Source: Zea mays (lineage: Eukaryota > Streptophyta > Magnoliopsida > Poales > Poaceae). From it: DNA of 64,000 bases. The position numbers were made by a program, and so were the translations under genes. Where the stretch lies: the NCBI RefSeq assembly GCF_902167145.1, contig NC_050104.1, positions 107,395,849 through 107,459,848 on the forward strand. The letters are read 5' to 3'. Below are positions 11,801 to 23,200 of this stretch, piece after piece. Below the pieces are notes generated by a model, which had not been told where the DNA came from, did no database searches, and was given only the letters and a program-made list of their open reading frames with translations. Position 1 is the stretch's first letter; each line of letters begins with the position of its first letter.

Positions 11801-12516
11801 CGGCGGAAGCCGTGCCCGAGGCCGCCCTGGAGCCGCCCCCGGAAACTGCCGAAGGCGCTCCTGACGTCCCTGCAGCCGCTGCGGCCGGCGGAGGCCCGCC
11901 CCCAGAGACAGCCGAAGGCGCTTCTGATGCCCCCGCAGCCGCTGCGCCGAGGGCTGAGGGTCCTGCGACGGTGGCGGCGGAGGCACCAGCGGAGGCAACA
12001 GCGGAGGCTCCCGCGACGGCTGGGTCTTCGCAGGTGGCGTAGTGGGTGTGGGTAGTTAGGGAATTTTGGATATGTTGCTGAATTTTGGTTGCTGCGCAGG
12101 TTCAAGAATTTCGGCCTGCGCACGCAACCGCCACTACTAACTTTTTGGCGGCTTCGACCGTGGATGATGGTAATAAATTTGATGGGTCTGCATCTGAGTT
12201 TTTTGATTTTACTGACTCTGGGAGCTCGGTTGAGTGGACTGAGGAGTCGTCGGAGGAGGACTTGGACTACTTTGCGGCCTTGGATGTGGCAGCGGCGGAG
12301 GCTTCACCGCACGCTGCAGACACAGAAGATGTGCCTGGTCCGAGTACCGGGCGCCGGCGGCGAAGGGCGGTTGCGAAGCGTAGAGTGAGTGGGGCGGAGG
12401 CCGGTCGGCTTCGTGTGAGTAGGGCTGGCCGGCGGGAACTGTTGTCCTTGCCAGCCGCCGTGAGTACAGGTGAAGGGGAATTGCGAAGTCTTTTGCGGGT
12501 GAGGAGCTTAGGATAA
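8889..12516 (+). pseudogene. Antisense retroelement gene, four exons, one internal stop
   Basis: Exons inferred from GT-AG sites and frame are 8889-10838, 10906-11652, 11731-12033 and 12100-12516, all joined in phase 0. The N-terminal 350 residues are a divergent relative of the antisense genes at 287 and 42768 (QIHQLTPNAVVALSKYVW, the W..FWFYV region, LNKVFELN). The middle is Ala/Pro/Lys-rich. Exon 2 encodes a long coiled coil (LADKVAALEGEKTDLRRQLA and onward), followed by a conserved block around YASLITCEGAMNAL. The C-terminus is acidic, then basic. A TAG at 10110-10112 interrupts exon 1 in frame; the frame continues beyond it. The gene converges on integrase, with tandem repeats in the gap. 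Its role is unknown. Confidence 0.75.
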
Positions 12517-12750
12517 TGTTATTTAACTATAGAGAGATGGGAATTATTCCGAAGGTTGAGCCGATGTAGAGTGTGGTGCCCTCGCTTGTACATGTGTAAA
12601 GGCTTGTATGATGTAGTTGTGTGCCCCCGCACATTTGGCTACGCTTGCGAAGGCGTTGCGTACTTGGTCAGGTGTATTTGTTATGCTTCATCCGGCTGTG
12701 CCCTCGGGCACTGCTGCGCGGATGGTCTTTGCAGTAGACTTTGGTTTTTC

Positions 12751-13190
12751 GCACTTGCTGTGCTAGTCCGGCTGCACCCTTAGGCGACTTCTGCATGGAT
12801 AGCCTTCGCGGTAGACTTCGGTTTTTCGCACTTATTGTGCAAGTCCGGCTGCACCCTTAGGCGACTTCTGCACGGATAGTCTTCGTGGTAGACTTCGGTT
12901 TTCGCACTTATTGTGCTAGTCCGGCTGCACCCTTAGGCGACTTCTGCACGGTAAGTCCTCGCGGTGGACTTCGATTTTTCGCACTTATTGTGCTAGTCCG
13001 GCTGCACCCTTAGGCGACTTCTGCACGGTAAGTCCTCGCGGTGGACTTCGATTTTTCGCACTTATTGTGCTGGTCCGGCTGCACCCTTAGGCGACTTTTG
13101 CACGGATAGTCCTCGCGGTGGACTTCGATTTTTCGCACTTATTGTGCTGATCCGGCTGCACCCTTGGGCGACTTCTGCACGGAGTTGTCG
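12751..13190. repeat. 77-bp tandem repeat, about six units
   Basis: Units start at 12751, 12828, 12904, 12981, 13058 and 13135, spaced 76-77 bp. Each contains GCACTTATTGTGC, itself a small inverted repeat, and GTCCGGCTGCACCCTTAGG. The array lies exactly between the 3' end of the antisense gene (12516) and the 3' end of pol (13414). Confidence 0.92.
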
Positions 13191-13413
13191 CACGCGAGGG
13201 TGGCTAGCGCTGAGCCTCGCGGTGACTTCGTATTGGTCGAATGTCGAAGACCGTCGTCGCGGTCTTTTTTCAACGCATGTTTTTGCGGGGGATTTTTCAC
13301 TTGTGTATTACATGGCTCCGCCTCGTTAAAAACCTCACCCCCCGGGAGGAAAAAAGTGCGGGCCAGAATAAAATTGTTTTTGCGAATTACAAGGGCGAAT
13401 CAGCCCTGATGAG

Positions 13414-14603
13414 TCAAACAAAAAATTTGCGGAGGTTGTCGATGTTCCAGGAGTGCTCCAGGTCTTCGCCGCTTGGCGTTGTGAGCCTGTAAGCGCTGGG
13501 GGAAGCTTTCGTCTTGACTATGAAGGGGCCCTCCCACCTGGGTTCCAGCTTGCCCCTGGACTCTGTCCGAGCTGTTCGGACGAGTACGAGGTCCCCTTCG
13601 TTGAATTCCCTTGGGATGACTGCATGGTCGCTCCATGCTTTTGTCTGGGCTTGGTATTTGTTTAGAGCTTGTAGGGCGAAGACTCGGTCTCCATCAATGA
13701 GATCCTTTGAAGTGGGCTCGTCCACGTCGGGGACGGCTGAAGGAACTGTTCGCGGGGACCCATGCTTTATTTCTTGTGGGGTCATGGCCTCCGATCCGTA
13801 TAGAAGGCAGAAAGGAGTGAACCCGGTCGCCCTGCACTCAGTCGTGTTTAGTGCCCAGACCGCCTCGGGTAACAAATCGGCCCACTTGCCCTTTTTTCGT
13901 CGAGGAGCATCTTTTTGACAGCTGTGAAGATTTTTCCGTTGGCGCGTTCCACAACTCCGTTGGACTGTGGGTGATAGACTGAGGCGAAGGCAAGCTTGGT
14001 GTCGATGGAGAAGCAAAAATCCTTGAAGTCTTGGCTGTCAAACTGCTTGCCGTTGTCGACTGTTAGTTCGGACGGTACTCTAAAGCGGCAAACAATGTTT
14101 TGCCAGAAGAATTTTTGGGCAGTCTTTGATGTTATTGTGGAGACAGCCCTTGCCTCAATCCATTTGGTGAAGTATTCGACAGCGACGAAGGCGAACTTAA
14201 GGTTCCCCTGAGCCGTGGGCAGGGGCCCGACGATGTCTAGGCCCCAGCGCTGGAGAGGCCATGTGTGGGCGATCAGCTTTGTAAACTGCAAAGGGCTGCC
14301 TGATCGAGGGGAAAACTTCTGGCAGGCTTCGCAGGACTTTGTGACCCGATTTGCGGCGCAGATCATTGCGGGCCAATAGAAACCTTGGCGGATCACCTTA
14401 GCAGCTAGGGCCCTTGGCCCTGCGTGAGAGCCGCAGGTACCACTGTGGACTTCGCGTAGGATCTGGACACCTTCGGTTTCGGTGACGCATTTGAGCATTG
14501 GCTGACTGACCCCCTTCTTGTAGAGTTGGCCCTCAATCAGTGCGAAGTCCCGGCTTCGATGCTTGAGGCGCTTGGCCTCGTTGATGTCAGTTGGGTGATA
14601 ATA
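13414..14603 (-). pseudogene. Integrase of the Tat-like element, frameshifted
   Basis: The HHCC zinc-binding part is visible (HSGTCGSH and CEAC), followed by the catalytic core with D (GLDIVGP), D (TVDNGKQF) and E (VVERANG). The C-terminal part has the WEGPF motif and ends LRKFFV. It inserts the cDNA into the genome. A frameshift near 13885-13900, beside a run of T, separates the core from the C-terminus. Another near 14604 separates it from the RNase H part. Confidence 0.88.
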
Positions 14604-16620
14604 CCCTGTAGGAACAAAGTTATTGGTGCCCGCCAGTCTTCGGTCATGATAAGGTTGACAATGTGGTGGCCCTCGCTGTCATTGGTTATTTGGAGCCCTT
14701 CGGGGCTCCGGACGGCTGGTGTGCCGATGACATGGTAGAACACGTCGGAGGGCAGGGATTCGCCTCTGGCGGCAGCCTTGTCCAATGCGTCGGCCTCTTC
14801 ATTCTTGGCCCGGTCCACATGCTGCAAAGTGAATCCCTTGAATTGTCTCTCGAGACTTCGGATGGCCGCGAGGTATTGCATGAGTGCGGGGTCCTTTGCT
14901 GCATAGTCTTTCTCGACCTGGCCGGCAACTACCTTGGAGTCTGTTCTGATGATGCAGGTGGTGACCCCAAGGGCCCTCAGCTTGCGGAGACCCAGGATGA
15001 CTGCTTCGTATTCTGCTATGTTATTTGTGCATCTGTCGGATTCCAGAGCGAAGCTGAGGCGAGCCGCATATCTGTGCTTGACTCCGGTTGGCGAGGTGAT
15101 GACTGCCGCGGCGCCTGCCCCCGCATGGCACCATGCGCCGTCGCAGTGGATTGTCCAAACCTTCTCTGCGGACGGGTCCGGCTGTGCTATTGGCCCAGTC
15201 CAGTCGACGACGAAGTCTGCCAGGACTTGTGACTTGATGGCTGTCCTGGGCTCGAAATTGATGTGGTAGCCGGAGAGTTCGGCCGCCCACATGGCAATCC
15301 TCACTGATGCTTCCGGGTTTCTGAACAATTCGCCGAGTCCCCTGTCTGAGGTGACCCGGACCTTGAATGCTTCAAAATAGTGGCGCAATTTGCGCGAAGA
15401 CATAACGACTGCGTAGGCAATCTTCTCCAGCTCTGTCATGTTACATTTGGACGGTGTCAGCACTTCGGAGACATAATAAATTGGGCACTGCCTGACCACG
15501 CCCTCAACTGTCTGCTCCTGCACCAGTGCCGCGCTGACCGCATGCGGCGAAGTCGCAACATAAAGCAATAGGGGGAGCGAGGAGTCGGGGCTTGTAAGGA
15601 CGGCCAACTCCGACAGGTACTGTTTTAAAGAGGCGAAGGCCGCTGCCTGCTCTGGTCCCCAAGCGAAGTCTTTTGCACCACGGAGTGTTTTGAGGAAGGG
15701 GAGACTTCGCTCAGCAGACCTGGAGATGAATCTGTTGAGAGCGGCCAATCTGCCTGTCAGGCGTTGTACGTCTCTGGCGGACTGCGGAGGCGTCATGTTT
15801 ATGATGGCCTGAATCTTGGTTGGGTTGGCCTCGATGCCGCGGTGAGATACCAGGTAGCCCAATATTTTGCCCTGGCGAACGCCGAAGACGCACTTTTCCG
15901 GGTTTAGGCGGAGTCGTGCGTCTCGCATGTTCGCGAATGTCTCGGCGAGGTCGACAAGATGGTCCTCCTTGCTCTTGTTGGCGACGACGATGTCGTCCAC
16001 ATATGTGAATATATTTCTGCCAACTTGCCCTTCGAGCACTGTTTTGGTAAGCCTGGAAAAGGTGGACCCGACGTTCTTGAGTCCCTCCAGCATTCTGATG
16101 AAGCAATAAGTGCCGAAGGGTGTTATAAAGCTTGTGCTGGCCTTGTCTTCCTCCTTCATGTATATCTGGTGGTAACCGGAGAAGCAGTCGAGGAGTGACA
16201 TGACCTCGCACCCGGCCGCGCTATCGACTATTTTGTCGATCCGCGGCAACGGGAAGTTGTCCTTTGGGCAGGCTTTGTTGAGACTGGTGAAGTCGATGCA
16301 CATTCGCCACTTCCCGCTCTTTTTCTGTACCATTACAACGTTGGAGAGCCACGTCAGGTAAGCCACCGGCTCGATGAATTTGGCTTCCAGGAGGCGGTGC
16401 ACCTCCGCCTTGGCGGCCTCTGTCTTCTCGTCGGACATTTTGCGAAGCCGCTGTTTTTTTGGTCTCACCGAAGGGTCAATTCCCAAGCTATGCTCAATTA
16501 TGGATCGGCTGACCCCGACCAGGTCGAGGGCAGACCAGGCGAAGACATCTTTATTCTTGGTCAGGCAGCAAAGGAGTTTCTCTTCTTCATGCGAAGTGAG
16601 GTCTTCGCTGATAGTGACTG
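14604..16620 (-). pseudogene. Reverse transcriptase plus two RNase H domains
   Basis: The frame is open from at least 16605 (DVFAWSALDL, normal lead-in of gypsy RT) to about 14604. RT motifs are CIDFTSLNKACPKDNFPLP, LLDCFSGYHQI and YVDDIVV. The first RNase H region follows (PIYYVSEVL, KLRHYFEAF). A second, archaeal-type RNase H comes next, with catalytic residues in IHCDGAW, NIAEYEA, RTDSK and NEEADAL. Two RNase H domains mark the Tat lineage. The element copies RNA into DNA with this enzyme. It is disabled by the neighbouring frameshifts. Confidence 0.9.
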
Positions 16621-16672
16621 TCTGCTTGGGTGTGGCCTGATCGAGGGGGACAGTCTTGGTCCTGTCGTTGCT

Positions 16673-17360
16673 CTACAGCTGTGCTTTGTCATGTTGTTTA
16701 TCGGTTAGGCTGGCGGGCGCGGGGACCTCGCGCTGGGCCGTGAGGCAGTGCACGTTTCTCTGACCGGGCACGAAGTCCCGCTCTATGTTGCGCGTAGTCT
16801 GCTGGTTGCCGTAGACCGTAATGACGCCTAACGGACCTGGTATCTTCATACATAGGTACAGTCCGTGAATGGCTGCTTCGAACTTATTGATGTAGCCCCG
16901 GCCCATGATGGCATTGTATGGATATACCATATCCACAATATCAAAGGTTACTTGCTCACTTCGGGCATTGGGTGCTACACCGAAGGAGAGGCAACTCTAT
17001 TTTGCCGACAGGAAAGGTGCCCTTGCCGCCGAAGCCATACAACGGGTTGTCCGAAGGCTTGAGCAGGCTGTGGCTTATGCCCATGCGATCGAAGGCGTGG
17101 AGGAAGATGATGTCTGCCTGACTGCCATTGTCGACTAGGACTTTGTGCAGGTCCCAGCCTGCCACGCTGCAATTGATAACCATGGCGTCGATGTGGGGGG
17201 CGCTGCGCAGGTCGACGTCTCGTGCGTCGAAGGTTAGCGGTATGTGGGACCACTTTGTCTGCATGACTGGGCCAGTGACGGCGACGTGGTTGATGCTGCG
17301 GTAGTGGTCCCGCTTCTGGCGCTTTGTGTCGAAGTCAGTGCTGGACCCCCCAGTTATCAT
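16673..17360 (-). pseudogene. Aspartic protease region, broken
   Basis: The protease core is at 17110-17160 with VLVDNGSQADIIF. The usual Tat form is D-G-G-S, so the residue after the catalytic Asp has changed to Asn. The C-terminal half (YNAIMGRG, YLCMKIPGPLGVITV) is in another frame at 16673-16936. Protease normally cuts the Gag-Pol polyprotein. Confidence 0.75.
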
Positions 17361-18569
17361 GTGAATGACTCCGCGATATGGCTGATCGGCGAAGTCTTCC
17401 TGCTTTGGGGCGTGGGGGATGTTTTGATGTTGCTGGTGTGGTGGTGGGGGTGGGGGAGGTACGATTTGTACTTCCTGATGGTGTTGGTAAGCGTGGTGCG
17501 GTGGATGCGGGGCGGGGGCGTGGATATATGGTGGAGGGGGTTGTTGGTAAGTGTGCGCAACAACTCTGGGGTTGTCGGCTGGCTGCGCAGTACTCCCGCA
17601 GAGTCTCCTTTTCCAGCTGCTTACAGAGCGAGAGTTCGGCCAAGGCGTCGGAATCTGGGCGGTACCCTTGGAAGTTGAGCAGGAACTTCACCCGGAGGCT
17701 TCTCCAGGAATCAATGGACAGCGGAGGCAACCTGGTGAACCAGGTGAGAGCTGGGCCCTCGAGGGCGATGATGAAAGACTTGGCCATTGTGGCGTCGTCC
17801 CCTCCGGAAGATGCAACGGCGACCTGATAACTCATTATGTATTGTGCTGGGTCGGTGCTGCCGTTGTACTTGGGATAGGTCCCTGCCCGGAAGTTAGCGG
17901 GCCAAGGCATCACTTGCAGGTGTGGCGCCAGGGGACTTCGCTCGTCGAGGTAGTTGACCCCTTGGAATGGCGCGGCGTGCGGGAAGGTGTGGTCGAGCTG
18001 GGGGAAACGCGGGTCTTCCTGTTGTGCGCGCTGCTGCAGGGGTGGCCCATGCTGCAGGCCGAGGTGGCCTTCGCGCGTGTCTTCGAGTTGTGCGCGCTGC
18101 TGCAGGGGTGGCCCGTGCTGCAGGCCGAGGTGGCCTTCGCGCTGCATCAGCGCGATCTCCCGCTCGAGGTCCTGGGCCTTCTGCTCTTCGTCGCGTATCA
18201 TCTGCCGCACTTTGGCTAGTGCGGACACGCGCTGGCGCTTGGCCTCCAGTATCTCTTTCTGCCTCTGGAGATTGCGGTTCTTGAGGCGCAGGGCGCGCAG
18301 CTGTAGCTGTTCTTCCGCTGAGACGCCGAGGACTTCACCGTCCTCGGTGAGGTCCGCACCCCCAGTGGGGCGAAGCCTGGGGGTGGCTACGATTGTCCTT
18401 CAGGGCCGCAGGTGCGGAGAGTGTCATCTTCGCAGGTGCGGAGAACGTCGTCTTCAGTGGCCTCTTGGTGGGTGGATTGGGTGAGGGCGAGGGCCTTGCC
18501 CTTTCTTGCAGCAAGTAGTGTTGCCTTCGCAGCTTCGTCAGCCTTCGGGTTAGCTTTCTTGGGTGCCAT
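17335..18569 (-). pseudogene. Gag of the Tat-like element, frameshifted and internally deleted
   Basis: The first ATG is at 18569 (MAPKKANPK), similar to the MAPKKAS start of gag at 37105. A frameshift lies near 18387. The body at 18350-17560 has a coiled-coil-like charged region and the retrotransposon gag domain (YNGSTDPAQYIMSYQ, MAKSFIIALEGPALTWF, FQGYRPDSD). After ETLREY the reading changes to Pro/Thr-rich noise, so about half of the gag core and the zinc knuckle are lost. Gag would package the RNA. Confidence 0.82.
18021..18152. repeat. 66-bp tandem duplication in gag
   Basis: The 66-bp unit at 18021 recurs at 18087, repeating 22 residues (REGHLGLQHGPPLQQRAQ..) in frame. Confidence 0.9.
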
Positions 18570-18591
18570 CGCGGGTGGTTTTCTCGTAGCA

Positions 18592-18607
18592 CGAACGGTG
18601 GGCGCCA
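18592..18607 (-). promoter_or_regulatory. Primer-binding site
   Basis: Just inside the 5' LTR, the minus strand reads TGGCGCCCACCGTTCG two bases after the LTR end. TGGCGCC is a common start for plant gypsy primer sites. The element at 36360 uses a site with the same first eleven bases. Confidence 0.75.
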
Positions 18608-18609
18608 AA

Positions 18610-19084
18610 TGTTGGAACTTGCTCTCAGTTGCAAGGGGATCCAACAAGGGTGAACAGTGACGTTTACAGGGTTCTCACGCAAGATGGCAATAGCTCTGTT
18701 AATCTGGCCTCTCACGGGCACTGTGCGGGGGTATTTATAGGTATCTGAGCGCCCAGCGCCTTGTGTTAAGGACGCATGTGCCCTCAGACACCTAGGTTAT
18801 CCCCAGAATATTCCCATAAAACAGGGTTACAGACTGTAATTACAGGAATGCCATTACAAATTAGGCCCGTAACACGCAGCGGCCACACAGGGCCCGTTAC
18901 AATGGGCCGGATCGCACGTGGGCCTCCGAGCTGGACGAGGCCGCACGGTAGGATGACCTCGTCGCAGGCCTTCGTCTGATGTCGTATCGAGCGAAGGGTG
19001 TCCCTACCCGTTTTGTCTCCGTCGGACCAGCGACTGCAGCGAAGGCCTCGAGCGAAGGGTGGCGTCTTTGCCTTCGCCCCAACA
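18610..19084 (-). repeat. 5' LTR of the Tat-like element
   Basis: 475 bp. It carries a TATA-like CTATAAATAC on the minus strand around 18730-18742 that would drive gag-pol. The GGTAC duplication follows at 19085. Confidence 0.93.
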
Positions 19085-22000
19085 GGTACATTGCATCGAA
19101 GGCTACGACGAAGTCCATCTACTGAATTATATACAAGAGGAGGAACATATTTAAGCGCATCTTTAGTATTACTTTTGTCCTGGGCAGAATTAGGAGACAT
19201 CTCCATCTTCAATTCCTCACTCGTTTCTATCTCAGCCACTTGCTCGCCCTGCACCACCAATTCCCCATCCTTGTTACTACAAGATGTATCTATTTGTAAA
19301 CAAGAAAAAGGATTATAGATGTCTAAACCAGAACCACAAACCTGTGAGTTCTGTCCTAGATCTTGGCTTAATGGTGTTGCAGGTTTCTCAGCCCTCATAG
19401 ACAAAGGCGATAATACATTGCTCGCTGGGATCTCCAAAGCACTTGTTTGATGTGTATTGCTGTCATAGTCAGAACTGTTTTCCATCCTTTGTGTTGGCAT
19501 GGAAAAATGTCTCCCTAATATGACATCGATGCATGGTTGTTTCCTCATCCCCAAGTCCAAGCTAGCATGCTCTTTCCCTTCTACTTCATTGGTTTCATAA
19601 AGTTGAGTATAATTTGGGCGCTGCTCATCAGAGCATATAACCCCTGAAGCATCAACATCCTGTACCAATAAATCGTTATTAGGAAGAAAATTTTGATATA
19701 TGTCTCTGATTATATAATTGTTAGCTATATCAAGTTGCATACAATCGAGAGGGTTATAGTCATCGACAGAGGAACCACTAACCTGTGGATTCAATCTGAC
19801 ATCCTTTCCCCCTGATTTCTCACACCTTTTGGTCACACAATTTTTTTTTCAAACAACTTACCCTGCTCAAGGTTGAGGGGTTTGCCTGGTGAAAAATTGT
19901 CATTGGATCAGAAGGATCCACCACGATGTGACCAATGCTGTGATTCAGATTTTCACCATCAGTCTGCATAGGAGCAGATTCATTGTCGCCCTGCATGGAC
20001 TTGGAGCCTGAGGCATCTTTGGTGTTCTTAGCTTTTTTAGCAGTCTGCACTCTCTCCTTATCCTTTGCAGCGTCCTCATTTCCTTCACTATCATCATCCT
20101 TTTCTCTGGGTACAAGAGAATTTGGTGGAGGTATTGTCGGCTCAAAATATTGATCCTCCATGGAGAATGTAATCTCATACCCCACCTTATCAAAAACCAC
20201 ATCTGTTGTGAGCGGAAGAAGTTCTTTATCTAGTGTCCCAACCAAGATTCGAATCACACCTTTCTTCCTGTATGTATACATATCAACATCAATGGTGGTG
20301 CCAATCATTGATCCAAGCGCCCAAAAACCAAGATAATGCCTCCATGCGTGAGGTACACCAGTAACATGCACCCACACTTCATCCAAAAAGTAGGCTGGTG
20401 TTGCATCGCCCCCATGTTTCCATTCAGATATGGTTAAGGTCACTCCACTGCTCCTCATCTTGTATTCCATTTCAGACATCCTTGCTAATTCTTCTTCTGA
20501 TGGAAAAACAACAAGGAAAGAATCCTCCCCATGTTGCAAAGCTTCCCAAGCCCATTCAACCCTTGACAATTTTGCCAATTCAGCTTGAATTGAGACAGCA
20601 TCAAGCTTACCCCCAGTCATCTTTATCAATCCAGTTGGAGCAGCATCAGGTGTTTCAAGTATATAGTCAAAAACTGGTATGCGAAAGAAACAAAGCTCAT
20701 TCTTGGCAAATCCGCTCATGGCTGCAGATGGTTTCTCCATCTTGAGCAAAGGACATTTGGCCGCAATATGTATATTCTTCTTATTGCATACATAACAATC
20801 TAAATCTGCTTTGCATGCTTCAACTAGATGCCCGTTGCACTTACAGCGATAGCAGTGTGGTGGTCTTGGTTTCTTGGCCTTGAAATCTCGATTCTCCCAT
20901 TTCTGAGTCGCATCGTGCACACCTTCAGCAGCAAGGTTTCCACCCACTATCTCCTGTTGATTTCCCATCCTTTGAATTCCCACAGGCGCAAGCTGCTGGG
21001 ATGAGGCAACAGGTGCATACTGCTGCGGCGCGTATCCACGGCCACGCGCCCAGTTCTGGCTTGTTCCCCTTCCGCGACCGGACGCTGGAGAGCCACGTCC
21101 AGGACCTCTCCCTGCCCTGCCGCCCCGAGGAAATTGCTCTCTGCGCTGATGATGGCGAGGTACGAAGGTTCTCTCACCATGATGGGTTTTCTCCTCCATT
21201 GTTGGCATATGCTGGCGCTGAGGCTTGAGGTTTGCAGGCTGTCTTGCAGCTATCTCAGCGTATGAGGGTCGGATTAAGTGCTGTACTGGTTTGGGAGAAA
21301 TTTGACCTTTCTTTTGATTTAATGCTGGCCGTCGTAATGATTCACGCGAAGCGCCATATGTCTTTGCTTTTTGTACCAGCTGAGCCCTGCTTAAAGGCAA
21401 TAAATGCCTCTGTTCCTCTCCCGAAGCGTTTAGCAGCTGCACATTTTGTAAATAGGTTTCTTTAGTTTGAATGTTGTGTGTTTTCGTCACCCAAGAACTC
21501 TTGAACTTCTCATCTGATAATGGCCGTTTCAAACTATCAAGCCCATTGATCAAGCTCGGCATGAATGCCTCGAGAGTGATCAACCGTTTACTGATCCTGG
21601 GCAGAGGACCGCGCCAAGGACGAATTTTACATCCGTAGCATCTCCCCTTTCTTTTTTTCATTTTGTTCTGATTTTCGATGCTCTCCTTGCGGCTATAGAT
21701 AGAGACATTGCTCGAAGCAATGGTGCTGACAGTTCCGACATTGGGTGTCGATGAACTAGCCAGACCGATTTCATACGATTTTCTCCCCACTGGGTTCAGG
21801 ATTGCTTCGGCATCAGCCTTGTTCATCAAACTTCCCATGTCTCCCAGGAGGTCGATCATCGTATCAGCCGATGTGTTTGGTTCTTCCGTATCTTCCCACC
21901 ACCGGCGTTCTTTTGGGAAACCAGTATCACACCAGAACTCTTCACGGAGAGAGGAATTGAAAGGGCTAGATAACTTACTAGTATCATCATCTATTGCAGG

Positions 22001-22219
22001 TTGTCCATGCTCGGCTTCATGCGCTGCCTCAGAATGCTCACGATCCCCAGCCGAAATGTCTCTCACGTCGCAGATGTAATCCCCTCGGGCCTCCCCAGCT
22101 GAAGCCAGTTCAGCGGCGGGTAGAGCACGGGATGGATGGACATCACTCAAAGGGAGGAAACAGAAGTCATGACCCATGAAGGCTCCACTGGGCCACCTCT
22201 CCTGGCTGGTCCACTTCAT
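19085..22219 (-). pseudogene. LINE ORF1, N-terminal and middle part
   Basis: The reading starts at an ATG at 22219. The protein is long (about 1050 residues before the gypsy insertion), with an acidic N-terminus and a Gly/Arg-rich stretch (GRAGRGPGRGSPASGRGRG). Two zinc knuckles follow (CYRCKCNGHLVEAC and CYVCNKKNIHIAAKC), then a conserved C-terminal domain (ELCFFRIPVFD, WVHVTGVPHAWRHYLGFW). ORF1 proteins of plant LINEs bind RNA. The frame shifts at a run of nine T (19841-19849), then continues to the insertion point. Confidence 0.85.
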
Positions 22220-22274
22220 CTACGCTGCATCGCAACATGCACAAACGCCCCGAAACAAACGACACCAAAGGCTG

Positions 22275-22289
22275 TCCGACAAAGCAACT
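22275..22289 (+). repeat. LINE target-site duplication, right copy
   Basis: TCCGACAAAGCAACT, identical to 3673-3687, marks the 5' end of the LINE. Confidence 0.85.
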
Positions 22290-23066
22290 ATATCCGAAAT
22301 AGTTTCATCGGCGCCAGTCATCGTGCCCGCCCAACGCAGCTTGCCCATGGCTGACACTCTCGATCTCTCTTTCTCTTCCAACTTCTTGATGTTCTATCTC
22401 TGCCTTAATGCATCGGCCTTACCTCTGAAACAGATTTTTCTTTAGGCGCCACTGCTCGCGGGGAAAGGCAACCTTGCCGCTGGGCGTTGCCGCGGTTCTG
22501 CCCTTTGCTCGCACGCCATTTGTTGACTATTAGGAGTCGTAGCCTCACCGAGACGCCGTCAGCATGCCACCATCACGGCCACTCGCGCCTGGGGCGTGGG
22601 CACCGGTGCCCGTCGCCGCCGTGGTTTGCCCTGCGCGCTACCGTCACTGAGTGGTTGTCCGGGTCCCACACGGGCCCGTCTTGACTCGTTGGCGTTACCT
22701 CCGCCGCTGGTGAGGTCCTGGCCAGCTAAATCAGCTTCTCCTCCCCCGGCCAGCCAGTGCGCCGCTCTGCTTCGAACCAAATCTGGATTGGACCGTTTCT
22801 ACTCGTTTGGACCGTTTCTAGACTCCTTCCGGATGGAAAGAAATAATCTGGATTGGAACTTGGCCCAGATTAAAACAGCCGTTCGTTTTGAACTTGGATT
22901 AAAAACAGAAGCCACCAGTTTTAGAGATTGTTTGTTGTTCACGGCCTGGTACAAAACCTGGTCTCGTGTCCTCCGGATTGGTTCCTGGGATAGAATGAAT
23001 GGGCCACTGTTTCTAGCTCTGGAACTGTTTCTGGTGTGGAATACATCCGAGGCACCCGAACGGGGT
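22290..23066. other. Unassigned flanking DNA
   Basis: This is DNA right of the LINE, the continuation of 3642-3672. The first 150 bases (22290-22442) have an open plus frame of modest length. 22440-22780 is GC-rich. I recognise no domain or element end, and no gene is called. Confidence 0.35.
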
Positions 23067-23071
23067 CTAAG

Positions 23072-23195
23072 ACCTTGTTTGTTTGTGTTGAATTGGTGCG
23101 TCGGAACGATTCCTAACCGGATTGTTTCTCTAATTTATATAAACTTTGATTAGCTGAAACGATTTCGATTACAATCCGACACAAACGAACAAAGC
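23072..23195. mobile_element. MITE-like element, 124 bp
   Basis: The ends are imperfect inverted repeats: 19 of 24 positions match between ACCTTGTTTGTTTGTG.. and the complement of the right end. CTAAG flanks both sides (23067-23071 and 23196-23200). The superfamily is not certain. Confidence 0.55.
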
Positions 23196-23200
23196 CTAAG

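Larger units (their letters stand above)
8043..19084 (-). mobile_element. Tat-lineage Ty3/gypsy retrotransposon with antisense gene
   Basis: The element is 11,042 bp with two 475-bp LTRs (TGTTGG...CCAACA) and a perfect GGTAC duplication (8038-8042 and 19085-19089). It is inserted in LINE ORF1. Coding order on the minus strand is gag, protease, reverse transcriptase, RNase H, second RNase H, integrase. The second RNase H is diagnostic of the Tat lineage. Between integrase and the 3' LTR lie a 77-bp tandem repeat and a four-exon gene on the opposite strand. The LTRs differ at about ten positions by eye (about 2%), suggesting an age below one million years at 1.3e-8 substitutions per site per year. 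All sense genes carry breaks. Confidence 0.93.
3688..22274 (-). mobile_element. L1-type LINE, interrupted by a gypsy element
   Basis: This is a non-LTR retrotransposon read on the minus strand. The 5' end is near 22274 and ORF1 starts at 22219. ORF1 is cut at 19085/8042 by the gypsy insertion. ORF2 follows from 7497, and the 3' end is a short tract of A (T8 on plus). Without the insertion it is about 7.5 kb, close to full length for plant L1 elements. A 15-bp duplication flanks both ends, as expected from target-primed reverse transcription. The 5' untranslated part is only about 55 bases, so slight 5' truncation is possible. Frameshifts in both ORFs make it inactive. Confidence 0.92.

Noticed and set aside
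12751..13190. CRISPR-like array
   Set aside because: Units are head-to-tail 77-bp repeats without distinct spacers, in a plant retrotransposon.
14663..15290. Plus-strand open frames across the RT/RNase H region
   Set aside because: They are shadows of the minus-strand RNase H coding sequence.
22440..22780. Possible GC-rich host gene
   Set aside because: Open frames on both strands are short and have no recognisable motif or splice structure.
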